Positions 43,929 to 55,982 of a stretch of DNA of 64,000 nucleotides are shown piece after piece; position 1 is the first letter of the stretch, and every line of letters begins with the position of its first letter. The stretch covers positions 62,001-126,000 of the forward strand of contig BPQB01000048.1 of assembly GCA_019973155.2 (NCBI GenBank), given 5' to 3'. Below the pieces are notes generated by a model. That model ran no database searches. It saw nothing but the letters and a program-made list of their open reading frames with translations, and was not told where the DNA came from. The stretch is from Phanerochaete sordida. Taxonomy: Eukaryota > Basidiomycota > Agaricomycetes > Polyporales > Phanerochaetaceae. A program made the translations under genes and the position numbers.

Positions 43929-45125
43929 CTACACGAAGCGTAAGATACGTCCTATTCTGGGCGACACGTTTGCCCAGATCGCCTTTTGCTGCTCCTTATA
44001 AACTGCCCAGTACCGATCCTCCTCCACCAGCACCACATTGACATCGAGCACGGCGAGCTCCGTGCACTGCGCGAGCATCTCGTCCAGCCCTTGCCAGTCG
44101 AACGTCGACATGTCGGGTTCGTCATCTTCTTTGTATTCGTCGAAGTCGGCGACGAGGTGCATCTTGATCTCGCGTACGCTGGGAGGCAAGGAGCGAAGTA
44201 CCATGTACGCGGATGACCAGGCGTTATGCCGCGGCGTGGTCAGAGTAAGAGTGCGGAGGTTCCGGCAGCCCGTCAGAGACTCGACTGTATCGCGCGGTCA
44301 GCTCGATGGATGCGAATGTTGAGGGCACGGAACTCACCCTCTCGTTCGGGGAAAATCCCGCCGGCCGGCATCCCGAACGACAGGTGCTCGATATTCACCC
44401 CGTACCTCTCGAGGAAAGGCCCGAAGGGATCGAACGCCGAGATCCGTACCCATTTCGCCTCGCGGAAGTCGAGCTCGATGCTCCTCACACTGTCTGGGTC
44501 GAACATGTCCATAGCCCACTCCATGATCTCCGAGTCGGTGTGCAGCTCGATGGCCCGTACTGGCGCGCGGGATCTCGGCGTGTGTACATCACCGTCGGTG
44601 AACCTGCCGTACATGCTGACCGTATCGACGCCGTCGACCGCATATAACACGCAATCAAGGGTGTGCCAGTCGACGTAGTCCAGCCTGAGCGACTTCAGAT
44701 GGGGCCGCACCGCCGGGCGATCCAGCCCTGCGGCCGGCGGACTATAGACGTAGACCCAGCCAAGTCGGAGAGAAGAGAGAGCGGGAAGGAGGGATAGGAG
44801 GGAGAAGATGTGCTCCTGGGGTATTTGCGTCAGGTTGGGCCACTCTTTCCCCGACGATGAATAGGTCCCCGATCGCGCCGCGCAGCCTTGTCGATTTGCG
44901 GAGGGCCTTGATCAGCTTCGAGACATTCTCCGAGGAGACTTTGACGCGCTTGAACAGGTGCTTAGTGCTACGATGGAGCATCGCAGAGCACACAGCCGAG
45001 CAGCTGTCGAGATCGCTTCGACAGTATGGCCAGTCATCGTCCCAGACCTCGTCGACGATGGCATCGACGATGTCTTGCGGGACTGACAGAGGCTCGGCGC
45101 CGTGACTCGTCCTGTGAACAAGCAT
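43929..45125 (-). CDS. F-box-like protein, probably frameshifted (about 380 aa if intact)
   Basis: The ATG at 45125 opens a frame with an F-box-like region (VPQDIVDAIVDEVWDDDW, then CSAVCSAMLHRSTKHLFKRV). Near 44849-44852 a run of four G on the sense strand shifts the frame: one base fewer would give KEWPNLTQIPQEHIF and a leucine-rich stretch continuing into VRPHLKSLRLDYVDW. A 40 bp intron (GTCGGG...CCCCAG) would also restore the frame, but it is shorter than every other intron here and has a poor donor. The second splice is sound: exon ends at 44338, 53 bp intron (GTGAGT...TACAG), last exon 44284-43929. The C-terminal part has CTELAVLDVNVVLVEED. A truncated copy lies at 24803-25285. The gene may be a pseudogene, or one base may be wrong in the assembly. 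Confidence 0.6.
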
Positions 45126-45524
45126 GACGTTCTACAGGGAGCGTTGGTGTTAGTAGGTTTACGATAATGGAATGGCACACGCACCTCGTCTACGTGGTGG
45201 TAGAGGTCGAAGAACCTGCGACGCCTGGGCAAGACTCTTTAACCCACGTGACACGTGGACTTCGCGTAGATTATCTCGCGCGTGCTGTGAGGTCACCCCG
45301 AAGAAACTCGAATATGTCACAAATATCCTACACATTACTCGTCTAGCAAGCCTCGGGTATCGTATTTCAAGGCGCAGTGACCATCGATACACGACACCAA
45401 TGGACCGTATGGCAAACCGTCCTCACATAATATTATCCTGCCGACGTCAAAGGGTATATAACACTCCGTCCACTAGGCATGACCTCCTCTTGCATATCAC
45501 TGCCCCGAACGATGACAGGAGTCA
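45126..45524. other. Intergenic, no gene seen
   Basis: About 400 bp between the start of the F-box-like gene and the 3' end of DUF6535 copy 4 (same strand). No coding signal. Confidence 0.35.
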
Positions 45525-48500
45525 TCATGACCCGCCATTCGCCGGTGCGTCCGATGATGACTGAGGCTTCGACGAACTCCGCGGACGACGAGAGCCTCCG
45601 GAATTTCCATTACCGAGGTCTGCGGTAGCGTCAGAACGGCCCCGTGATCCGCCGTTGCCAAGTGTGCGCTGCTAGACACGGGCGTGAGCATTGACACAGT
45701 GTCGTAAGCACAGTCTCACTCACTTCTTCGGGCTCGTCTGGCGGCGTCGGCAGCGCGCTGGCATGGAGGCCACCGTTGCTGGGTGCTTCCTCGGAAGACG
45801 CTTTGTCTGCACCGACGTCGCCCGAGCTGGACCGAACCGCGCCGGCTGCATCTTCGCTCTCGGTGGGCGCCGAGCCCTCGGAGCGCACCGTCGACAGCCG
45901 TGCTAGGGGTGGCGGATGCGCGTGATGAGGGCCTGCGTCTCGCAGAGCGGAGGAACGAGAGCTATTGCGTGTTGGGAGGGCCGATTGCGACTGCGCAGGC
46001 GACTCGTACAACTGGCCAGTAGGGGTTGCCCGCGCAGACGGTGGCGGTATGGTGCCAGTCCGCGTCGAGTGGACAGATCCGGACTCGGGGATTTGGGCCA
46101 GCCGCCCTCCTTGAGCTCCCCCGTGCTCGGGATCCTGGACGAGACGGCTGTTTTGCCTCCTGTTTCTGCGGAACGGATTTATCCTGATACCGCTGCGCGC
46201 TCCTCTTTCCGAGCCAGCGTCACTCTGCGCTACTGGCGGGCTAGTCGTTGGACCAGCCAGCTGCTGGAGTACGTCCCTCAACTCCGGAGGAACGTCGAGG
46301 GTATTAGGTGGAAGCCGTTCCAAGGCGCGCCTGGCGATGCCAACGATCGTGTCGGAAGCGGGGATGAGAGTAGACATATCAGCTTGGAGCATGTTCAATG
46401 CGATGTTGGCTCCTGGCACAGCACCCTCGCGCGTAGGAGCAGACGGCTCTTGAGCAACGAGCTCGCTGTCGTCCGCGGCCCGCGTGAGTACCGGGACAAG
46501 TACGCTCCAGTCGTTGACCGGGTCGTTGCGACCGAAGATACGGGGAACAGTTGGAAGTGCCAAGACGAGACACAGCTTGATGAAGTCGCGCGTGTGAAGG
46601 TGGTCTCCGTTGCCGCCTTCTTCGCCTGCCGAGCGCGCACAGCTCAGCAAGAACACCCAGAGGTCGCACATGGCCGGCTGCAAAGCGAGCGATGCAAGAC
46701 CGCCGTCACCGCTCTCGATCGAGCGAATAAGCTTCCACAGTGGTGACTCGGATGGGAACATCGAATTGGAGATGAGGCAAGCGTAGAAATTGAGAGCGCC
46801 AGGGAGAACGCTGGGCGAGGTGCGTACCGCGGCGCCAAGTGATGCTGAGACATCCGTGTACTTCGCGGGAAGCAACCGGACCGCTCCAGCGACGTTCAGA
46901 ATGTCCTCGCCCTGGTAGTACGAGATTTCCAAGGGCATCTGCGGTGGGACGTAGTCGGAATTCAGATGGAATAACGAAGTGTTGAGGATGAACGCGAGCA
47001 TCAGGATCGCCTCCGCGGTACGATTGTCGTGGTGCGTGTCGTTTGGATCGTCTCGCCACGCATTCTCGAGCAGAAGGAGGACAGCACTGCGGCAAAGATC
47101 CGCGGAAACGGACTCATTGACACGGGGAAGGCGATCCCATACTCGGGACGATGTATTGGTAGCATCGCGAATGGACGCTGTGAAGGCGATCCAGAGAAGA
47201 TCGAGCGCTTGACCACGGGGCCAATGGACGACAATGTTCCTGGCGTGCTGGAGAATTTGGGAGAGCATGGTAGGGTTGGCGACTAACCGAAGAACGTGCT
47301 CTGGCAGCGGTCGGGGGGACTGGGAGAGGACGACTGCGGCGGCGTTCCCAATCCAGACGGGCGGCGAGGCGTCCTTCGCGTTCACGGGCTTCGATGACGT
47401 CGATATGTTTGACAGCAACGTCTCCCCAGTTAGCCCGATAAGGAGGTCCCACGCGCCCTCGGTGAGCTTTTGCAAAGGGAGAAGCTCGCGAATGGGCTTC
47501 TCGACGTCTGGGATACAGCGCTCGCTGTCCGACTCTCCTATACGATGCTGGATGCAGCCGAGTACGAAGGTGGTGATGGCAGACGGCTCGGCGTGAGTCA
47601 GTTTCAACACTGTAGTCATGTTCTCGAGGATAGGTCCGTCGTTGGCGATGACTTCGTCGACCGAGAGCAGGAGCTCATGAGACTTGTGCTTCGTCTTCAT
47701 CAGAGAGTCTTCTTCGTCGCTGTTGTCGGCTTGCAGGGCGCGAAGCCACTCGACACCCTTGTCAGCGCAGCCTTTGGCGAAGGACGGAGATTCGGTGAGG
47801 ATCCAGACGACGGGGAAGAGAGCGAAGAGAAGGGGCCAGTTAAGCACCGAAATGTACCAGTAGCTGTCCATCATCTCGTTCGCCCAGTCCATGTAGGCGA
47901 CGTATGGCCGCTGCACAAGGTTGCCAAACGCGTTGAATATCCAAAGAGTGAAAGTCCACGCGTGCTGAGCACCGGACGCAATGCCCCTCCTCATCTTGCG
48001 GAGTGGCTCTCGCATCCGAGAGCGGAGGTAGCCGCGCCCTACGCGCAGCGCGGTCTTCAGGAGCGTGACCTTGTACGGGCATCGTGGGGAGACGAGTGGG
48101 GCGAACACGCTCAGCAGGGCAAAGAACGCCCAGCCAGCGACGAGGGGGAACGTGGAGCGGCCGACGATCTTGTTGGCAGCGGCGGTGTAGAAGCAGAGAC
48201 CGAGGAAGAAGAGGCCGAGGGAGAGATGGAGGAGGAGGGGGAGCATCGCCGCGATCTCGAAGACCTTCCACTCCTTGAGACCCGGATGGCGGTACTGCCG
48301 CGCGCGGAGCTGCTCCTCGGGTGAGATCCACTCCATCGCGAGGTACTCAATGAGCCATTGCTTCACGAGCATGCCGAACGAGGCGGTCGAAAGGCTGACG
48401 ATAAGGCTTGCGAACCAAAGCCCATTGACGCGGAGTGCCCAGAGGGGAGCTTCGAAGGGGTCGACGGTAGCGACAGGGTTCACCGGGTTCAAGGCGCTGC

Positions 48501-48927
48501 CACTTTGGGTGTATTTCTGCATGAGAACTTGGCGCAGGAGGGCCACGACCTCGTCGTTGGCGCCGGGTTGAAGGCTCGTGTAGCTGCTCACGACGAATGT
48601 GGTGACTACGGCAGAGAAAAGCCCAGCCTGTTGATGAAGCGAGATTAGATGCGTGTGGTTGACTCTCGAATTTGCGTACGCACAAATACAAGGAGGGTAT
48701 CAATGTCCTCCTTCGTGTCTGTCACTCTCCGAACATCGACATCCCGAACGCTCTGAACCATCGTCTGCCAAATGTTCGACGGGTTCGTCTGCGATTCGTT
48801 CGACGGGGCAGCACCCGGGACGTTCTACCAGGCCCGTCAGCTTCGCGCACTAGGGTCACTGTTCTGTTGCACTTACGATCGGGTAGGCCCCCGTGGACCA
48901 CATGGTCTTCTTCGTGCCAGGAGCCAT
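45525..48927 (-). CDS. DUF6535 membrane protein, copy 4 (1080 aa)
   Basis: Four exons: 48927-48877 (17 codons), 48824-48684, 48627-45724 and 45671-45525; introns of 52, 56 and 52 bp, all phase 0. The start is ATG at 48927; the frame that seems to begin at 48591 opens with GTG inside exon 3. Exon 2 contains NIWQTMVQSVRDVDVRRV and ends LLVF; exon 3 begins AGLFSAVVTTFVVSSY. Membrane segments are near residues 65-80, 132-154, 187-214 and 221-244, with one more hydrophobic segment near 310-330. Shared motifs are LLLSVDEVIANDGPIL and CLVLALPTVPRIFG. The last exon adds a Gly/Ser/Arg-rich 48-residue tail (starts QRTLGNGGSRGRSD, ends DAPANGGS) instead of the cysteine-rich unspliced readthrough. Function unknown. 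In tandem with copy 5. Confidence 0.88.
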
Positions 48928-51900
48928 TGCTCGAGATCAGACCTGGGGTGCGAAAAGAGCAGGGTCGCGGCTGCTGGCGCGTTCTCGAGCTCGGCTTAAA
49001 GGACCTATATTCAGGCAAGAAACAAGCTCAAGGTGTCATCTTGGTGCATGGAATGGAAGCCTGGATGGCGGCGCATGATCCTGCGTTGCGGGAGCTGAGG
49101 GACGAGAATAGGCCGTGCAGATCCGCCATCCATCGAAGATTGGAAAGGGTCCCCTGAGAACGACCCGCGAGCAGGGGACAATCGTGCCATAAGCTGGCTG
49201 GCTTCCATCCGCGAAGTACAGTCTCTCGTCCGCGAAGCGCGGCTCAAGGGCCCCCCGCTGTACAGGTGCCATGGAACAGACACCAGGCGTATGAAACCTG
49301 GAGCGTAGCAGGAGCAGGGCTGGTTGTATTAGGGTCGGTCGTCGTCGAGCGTGAGTCATGGTCTACGCGCAGGGGCGTGTCAGAGCGTCACGGCCTCTGT
49401 CCTATGCGCGTCAGACGTGCGGTCGTGGGCATCCAAAAGCGAGATCTGCACGTACGAGGCCAGGCCGAGATGCCTGATGTCTTCTCCCGCGGTCTGCTCG
49501 AACATTGGCGAACCTTATGAGCCTCTTATCTCTGCCAGCGCTGGGAATCACGTCTTGTCAGCGTGGTCCGTGACTGTTTGAAACGAAAGCCTACTCACAC
49601 TAGGACAAGCTTCTCGAGCTCGATGGAAGTGCGACTGACAAGCCATGACAGCGGGGCAAGGACAAATGGCTGGAGACAACCATACTGGATCGTGAGCACG
49701 GTTGACAGTGGCATCGATGAACAGCTAACGCACGTATTCGAAGTGATTTGGATATTTGCCAATGGCAATTCACGCGCATAAGGGAGCGGGACAAAAGCGA
49801 GACTGGCTAGAGCAGGGAACGAATCTTCGATAGACTTCCCCTAGACCCTGAGTAAATTCGGTTTCATGTCCTCGCAAAGGCGTCTTCCATTGTCACGAGT
49901 CGTGCTAGCTTGATGAACATGTGGGAAAGCCGGGGTTGGCATAGGAAAGGGCGCGAGCGCGAAGACCGTCTGACCCACATACCCGCTCAGATGAAGTGTA
50001 GCAAAGCGCAATGCAGCAAGATGCGAGGAGAAGGCAGCCAGAGGAACGATGCGCCGACGAGCCACGCGAAGTAACCGGATATCATAGCCGTAGCCGCGGT
50101 CTGAAGCGACGATCGCTTGGTTCGAGCCCAGGCGGCGTCGGCGCGGAGTGTGCACGAAGAGGCCGCGGAGGGCAGCGTTCAGAGCGGCAGCAACGATCTT
50201 GATGTGACAGCCTTAATACCAGTGACGACGCCCTCCTCCTTCCCAACCTCCTCTCGGGGCTTGCGCGCGCCCGTGGCGGGCAAGCCGATCTTGAGCTCGT
50301 CGCCGTTGGCGAGGACGTGCCAGAGTTCGAGGTCGGGCGGCGGCTGGCTGCCTCCGGAGACGCGGAGTGCGACGGGGGTCTTGAGGGCCGCCGCGCATCA
50401 GGCGGGGATCCACTCGCAGCTCGCGGGGCCTTTCCGAGACGGCGTCGACCGCCGTCTTCTTTCCCGTCGCAGGGAAGCCTCCGCTCGGCGATGTCCGCGC
50501 ACTGCGCCTCTGCTCCCGAGGGCGGCGCATCAGGAGAGCAGTGTTCAAACCTAGATGGCGAGAGTTCGTGCGGGGCGGGTCCCTGAGCACAGGCGCTGCG
50601 AGGAGACCGTTTGGGTCGCCTGGGTCGATGTCCTCGTCACGAAGTAGCAGGGCCTGAACAGGTACAGCGAGGAGCCGCGGGCGATGGAAGAGACAAGGGC
50701 CCAGACGCGGGAGAGGGAGACTATGCGACACCCTGAGGATAAGGGTGCGGAAGACAAGCCGGTCCAGAGTGATGTCGGATCGAAACGTCCCTTCGTCTGT
50801 CCAGGGAAGCCAAACGAGGAGTCTATGCCTCTGCGCAGATCGTACCAGACTCTGGCGACATCAGCGACGAGCTAGAAGTAGCATATGTAAGACTCGAGCC
50901 CAAACCCGCATTCAGGAATCAGGATACAGGACATACCTAGCGAAGTACCGCTCTCAGCCATGCGCCGCGTACCTTGTCTCAGAGGCGGCATGCGCTTTGA
51001 TGCGCCGCGCGGCTGTCCTGCGACATAGGAGTCTGCTAGATCTAGTCGCTGCAATCGTGGAACGGGCGGAGAACATAGGAGAGCCCGGTCCTGCTGAGCT
51101 TGTCAGGCGGTTCGGGTCCCTGTGCGTTTCAGGGTGTAGGCGTACCTACACAACGTCGGCGCATCACAGAGCGTATACACCAAGCGACCGCGGTGTTATT
51201 CGGCAGCTTTCGCGAAGTATGTTCTTCCAGGGCATGCAACCTTGGGAGCACATCGACTATCAGCGTGGAGTAACTGGACGATTGAACCTGGACAGACTGG
51301 GCGTTGACATGGGCAGTGGTAGAGGGCGTAGTGTAGGAACGTTGACTGGGAGACGTTCTGCAGTCTGTCAGCGGCAATAGGCAGCGAAGATACGCGACAT
51401 ACGTGATGTTATTCCTCTTGCCCTTTGTCCAGCACTCGCCCTTTGCTGCCAATGCCCAGAAGAGGGCCCGTGTTCGGATGACGAGGTCTCCAGGGCAGGT
51501 CGTTCGGCTCGCGCATGATGCGTGATGCATGATGCATGAGCATCCGGTGAACGAGATGGCGTGCCTGCCGCGGATGGACTGAGCGCTGAGCGAGTCTCGG
51601 CGAGAGTGAGGGATAACCCGAGAAGAGGGTGAATGGTGCTTGAGGAGCTGGTCGACATTCGCGGTTGCTTATGGATGGTGGTAAGTGCGCTGCTTGTGTC
51701 GGACTCGCATTCTATCGCAGTCAATCGCACAGCGCTGACATACGCAAATACGACGCACCAGAAACCATCCTTCTCGCCCTCTGCCCTGCAGCCCCACTTT
51801 GCCTTTACATCAGCACTGCCGTCCTCTAATCGACTTACCCAAGCGCACACATTTCCTGGCCCGGTCTGGGAACAAGACAATATGTAACATGCCCTGGCAA

Positions 51901-52727
51901 GTCGGAGCGTAGAGCTAAAGGAGCGCTAGGCAGGCAGCGACGTGTTAGCAAGTCCCAAGACGGTAGGGGATGCAAGCGAGACGTACAAGATACCTGCCCT
52001 GTAGCCCCACTGAGTACTCTGCGCTTTTGCCTCTCTGACTATGCAGCAGATAGTAGTGGTTGGCGTAAAAGCCCCGAAAGCGTGTAGACCGTCCATGACC
52101 CACACGCAGCCTAAACGCAGCGCCTGGCACGTGAAGGAAACTCGAAGAAACGGAGGACACCGCAGTCGGACTAGAGACATAGAGTAGCCAGAGCAGAGGG
52201 TCCGCGCACGAGATTGCGATAGTCGGAGAGGTCGATGATATATAATGTTACGGCGGTAGTGGCGGTAGTGGTCAAAACGCTCGCAACGTTCTCATGCGCG
52301 CCCAGAACACGGTCACGTGATAAATCCTGCGCGTGCTCGCGGACCCGCATACCTTTCGACTAGGTCATTACACTGAAACAAGGACAGGTTTATCAAGCAG
52401 TACTTATCATATCTCTAGCTACGACACGGTAACATTAAAATAAAATGAATGCCAGGAGATCGATAGATGAGGCCTGGGGCTCAATATATTCCCCACCGTG
52501 ACGCTGCGCCGAGGGGGGTATCTAGCCAAAGCAAGCTGGGATGGGAGCTCAGAGTAAGCAGAGCTCAGCGCTTTAGCCGCAGGTCGCATGTACAAGGAGT
52601 ACCTCGCTCAACATCTGAAGATCTGAAGCTCGACCACGCTGCCTCTGGGCACTCAGCTTGTACACGGGACCAGTCAATTTATTGCTCGCGGCATTCTACG
52701 ATCTATGTAATCTTTCAGGCCCGAGGC
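48928..52727. other. Long gap between tandem DUF6535 genes (3.8 kb)
   Basis: No gene can be supported with confidence. The only coding-like stretch is on the minus strand at 50213-50420. Near 51515-51545 there is a short palindromic repeat of GATGCATGA units. The rest has short frames on both strands without domains. Confidence 0.4.
50168..50420 (-). pseudogene. Possible fragment of an unidentified coding sequence
   Basis: One minus-strand frame reads GGSQPPPDLELWHVLANGD, then ELKIGLPATGARKP and a charged stretch to a stop near 50168. The amphipathic, non-repetitive pattern looks like real protein, but no start or upstream exon can be joined without guesswork and I recognise no family. It may be the last exon of a gene whose other exons I did not find, a remnant, or chance. 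Confidence 0.2.
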
Positions 52728-55700
52728 CTACCATCTATCTTGGTGCGAGTGCGACGGCGGGGCCTGCGACGTGCTGCGGCTTTGATAGGACGGAACCTGG
52801 ACGCTCCGAGCAATATGAGTCTCCGCGCCGACGTCCGGTCGAAGGGACCGACTGCGGTGTCTGCCGCTGCGCCCGGTATCCGGACGCAGTGAAGCGCTGG
52901 ACCTCTGCGGCTGCTGGGGTACGTCCTATCCCGCCGACGTCAGCATCAGAGCCAGCAGGCGGCGGTCGCGTACTCACGTATTCGGTGTCTGGCTTGGGCG
53001 CCGCAGCGTGCCTGCTGCCGGTGCGATGCGGGTAGCCGACACGAGAGCCGCCGGTGTCGATGCTTCCGGGGTGAGACGGTCCTGCGCTCCGCATACCAGG
53101 TCTACTGGTGCTTGGGCGACGTGAGGCAGGCTCTTGGTGCCCTGACGAGGATGTCCTTGGGTGCTGGCCGCCGATCCCTGTCGGCAAATAACGTGATGGA
53201 ACGCCGATGGTGGGCGGCGCAGACGATGTGTATACGGCAGTGGTATGGTGCTGACCAGTAGTTATGCGTCTCTCGGGTAGGGACATCTGGCGGATGGGCC
53301 CATGCGTGCTAGCAGGCCTCCAAGGGGGGCGTTCCCTAGGGCCTGGAGCGCCGGGCTGAGGATCGGGCTGACCCTCACCGGACGTTGTGACCGGCAGAGG
53401 AATGCTCTCCTCAGGTAGTATCTGAGTCGTCCCCGGCTTTGGCCTCTTTTCTGCAAGCTGGTTGAGGACATATAAGAGCCGCTGGGGGACGTCAGGGTCG
53501 GTAGGCTGCAGCTCCTCGAGTGCGCGATTTGCAAGGGTCGGAATGGTTTTTGCTCGCGCCGCGGCGGTGGTGAATGCGGTGCTCTCAATCAGGGTCCCCG
53601 CTTTAACGGTCGTCTCGAGCACGGGCACAAGTTCCTTCCAGTCGCTGGCGGGATCGACGCTTCCGAGGGCTCGCGGAATACCTGCGCGAGCCAGGACGAG
53701 ACATGTCTTGACGAAATCGTGGGTTTGGAGGTAGTCCGAGTCGCCTGCTTTAGGAGATGAGCGTGCGCATAGGAGGAGAAAACTCCACAGGTCTCGCATC
53801 ACGGGCCGATGCGCGTCCGACCAGAATTCGTCACTGTCGAGGTTCTGAATGAGAGTCCATAGAGGCTCTGCGCGAAACACGACCAATGTCTTGCTGATGA
53901 AAGCCGCGTAGAGACTGAGCCCGCCTCTGACCATCGATTCGCTGACAACTGTTCGGAGTGTAGTTGACATCCCCACGAAGTTCGGCTGCAGTAGCTTTAG
54001 CACCGCTCCTGCAGTCAGATTAGGTTGCTCTTCGTGGGATAGTAGAGTCAGAGGTATGGCCTGCTCGTCATCGCTGACGACAAAGGGCAAAGCGGTGCCC
54101 AAGATATGAACGAGCATCAAAGCAGCCTCCACGGAGCACTTCGTTGCGTCCTTCGGGTCGTTATCCCTGCGCCATACCTGTTCGAGGAGAATCTGGGTTA
54201 CTGTCATCCGCAGCTCGGGAAGGTTGCTGTTTGTCAGGGTACTAAGCCGATCCCACTGCTGTGTTGGCTCGGGAGACGTGGGACCCGACTCTGAGCTCAG
54301 GGCTGTGGACGCAATCCATAGGATGCGAAGGACGTCGCGCATTGGCCAGCGCACAATGAGGAGCCTGACAAGCTGTATGATCATCAGGAGCTTCTCTGGG
54401 CTGGTAAGGAGTGGGCGGATCTCGTGCGGGACAGGCCACCGCGAGTCTGACAGAAGGACTGCTGCGGCATTGGACTTCCAGAGGTCTGGCGAACCAGAGG
54501 CTCTGGATTCATCCCGGAGGCAAGGCTTCAATGTCTCGCCCATGAGCCCCGCTAGCACTGCCCAGGCGGCCTCGGATAGCACGCGCAGATTCAGCAGACC
54601 TTGAACGCCCCCGTCTATGTCCGGAATCCACGTGTCCCTGTTCGCCGTGCCGATGCGATGTTGGATGCAGCCGAGGACAAAGACGGAAATGTCAGGACCA
54701 GAAGCGTGCGTTTGCTTGAGTATCTCAGCCATGGTCTCGAGGATCGGGCCGTCGTTGATGATAACTGCGTCGACAGAGAGTAAGAGCTCGTGCGTCATGT
54801 ATGGCTCTTGCATGATGTCGTCTTCCTCCAGTTTGTCGGTACCAGGGTCAGAGACAACGGCTACGACAAACTTGACGACATAACTGAAGACGAGATGGAA
54901 GAGCAAAAATGGCAGGGAAAATGCGAATATTGGGATCCAGAGAACCACGGAGATATCTAGCGTGACGTCGACGAGCCTCTCCCACCAGCGCACAAGGACG
55001 CTGTAGCCCTTGTACGGCAGGCAGATGACGTTCGACCAGACCCATTTCGCAGCGTTGATAGTGCCTTTTATCGCATCGCGCCCGGGCTGCCAGAAGCGGG
55101 AGGTGATGTAGCGCCGTCCTGCGCGCAAGCCCGCCTTCAGGAGGGTGATCTTGTACGGGCAGCGCGGCGACGCGAGTGGAGCAATGAAGGTGAGCAGGGC
55201 GAAGAATGCCCAGCCAGCGACCAACGGGAACGTGGAGCGGCCGATGGTCTCGTTTGCGGCCGTGGTATAGAAGCATAACCCGAGGAAGAAGAGACCCAGG
55301 GAGATGTGTAACAGGAGGGGGAGTAAAGCAGCGATCTCGAAGACCTTCCAGTGCTTGAGAGCGGGATGGCGGTACTGCCGGGCGCGGAGCTGCTCTTGTG
55401 GAGAGATCCATTGCTCCATGGCGAGGTATTCGATCAGCCACTGCTTCACGAGCATGCCGAAGGACGCAGTGGAAAGGCTGACGATTAGGCTCGCGAACCA
55501 GAGGCCGTTAACCCGGAGCGCCCATAGAGGGACTTCGAATGGCGGGTCAGCAGGGAAGGGGGTTATAGGGCGAAGGACGCCGTCGGCGAAAGTGTAACTC
55601 TGCGCCAGCGATTGGCGCATGAGGAATACGAGCTCGTCGGTGTTGTCTGGCATCAGGCTGGGGTACGTCGCCACGACGAATGTTGTGACCACCGCCGAGA

Positions 55701-55982
55701 ACAGACCGGCCTGTGTTGCGTGACTGAGAAACGGCGCGAATGATTTTGATTGCGATACTCACAAATACCAGTAGCGTGTCTATATCCTCTTTGGTGTCGT
55801 CCACCTTCTGCGTGTCCACGTCTCTCACGGTCTTGACCATCGTCTGCCAAATATTCGAAGCATTTGTTTGCGAGGAGTTTGCGCTGTTCTATACTGAGAT
55901 GTCAATCGTAAGTATGAGGCTGACTCTGCACTACACTTGCCTTCGCTTCGATGACATAGTCGCCTATCACTGTGTCGCTCAT
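52728..55982 (-). CDS. DUF6535 membrane protein, copy 5 (1032 aa)
   Basis: Four exons: 55982-55941 (14 codons), 55888-55763, 55710-52978 and 52925-52728; all three introns are 52 bp and phase 0. The first is a GC-AG intron: the exon ends GCGAAG and the intron starts GCAAGT, the usual context for GC donors. The start MSDTVIGDYVIEAK joins NSANSSQTNASNIWQTM; exon 2 ends DIDTLLVF and exon 3 begins AGLFSAVVTTFVVATY. Membrane segments are near residues 57-72, 125-147, 181-208 and 215-238, with a strong extra pair near 310-345. It contains LLLSVDAVIINDGPIL and LVLARAGIPRALG. The last exon gives a Ser/Arg/His-rich tail ending SHSHQDRW. Function unknown. Confidence 0.88.

Noticed and set aside
50684..51380. 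Plus-strand frames of 60-210 codons
   Set aside because: No family motif and irregular composition; not supported as a gene.
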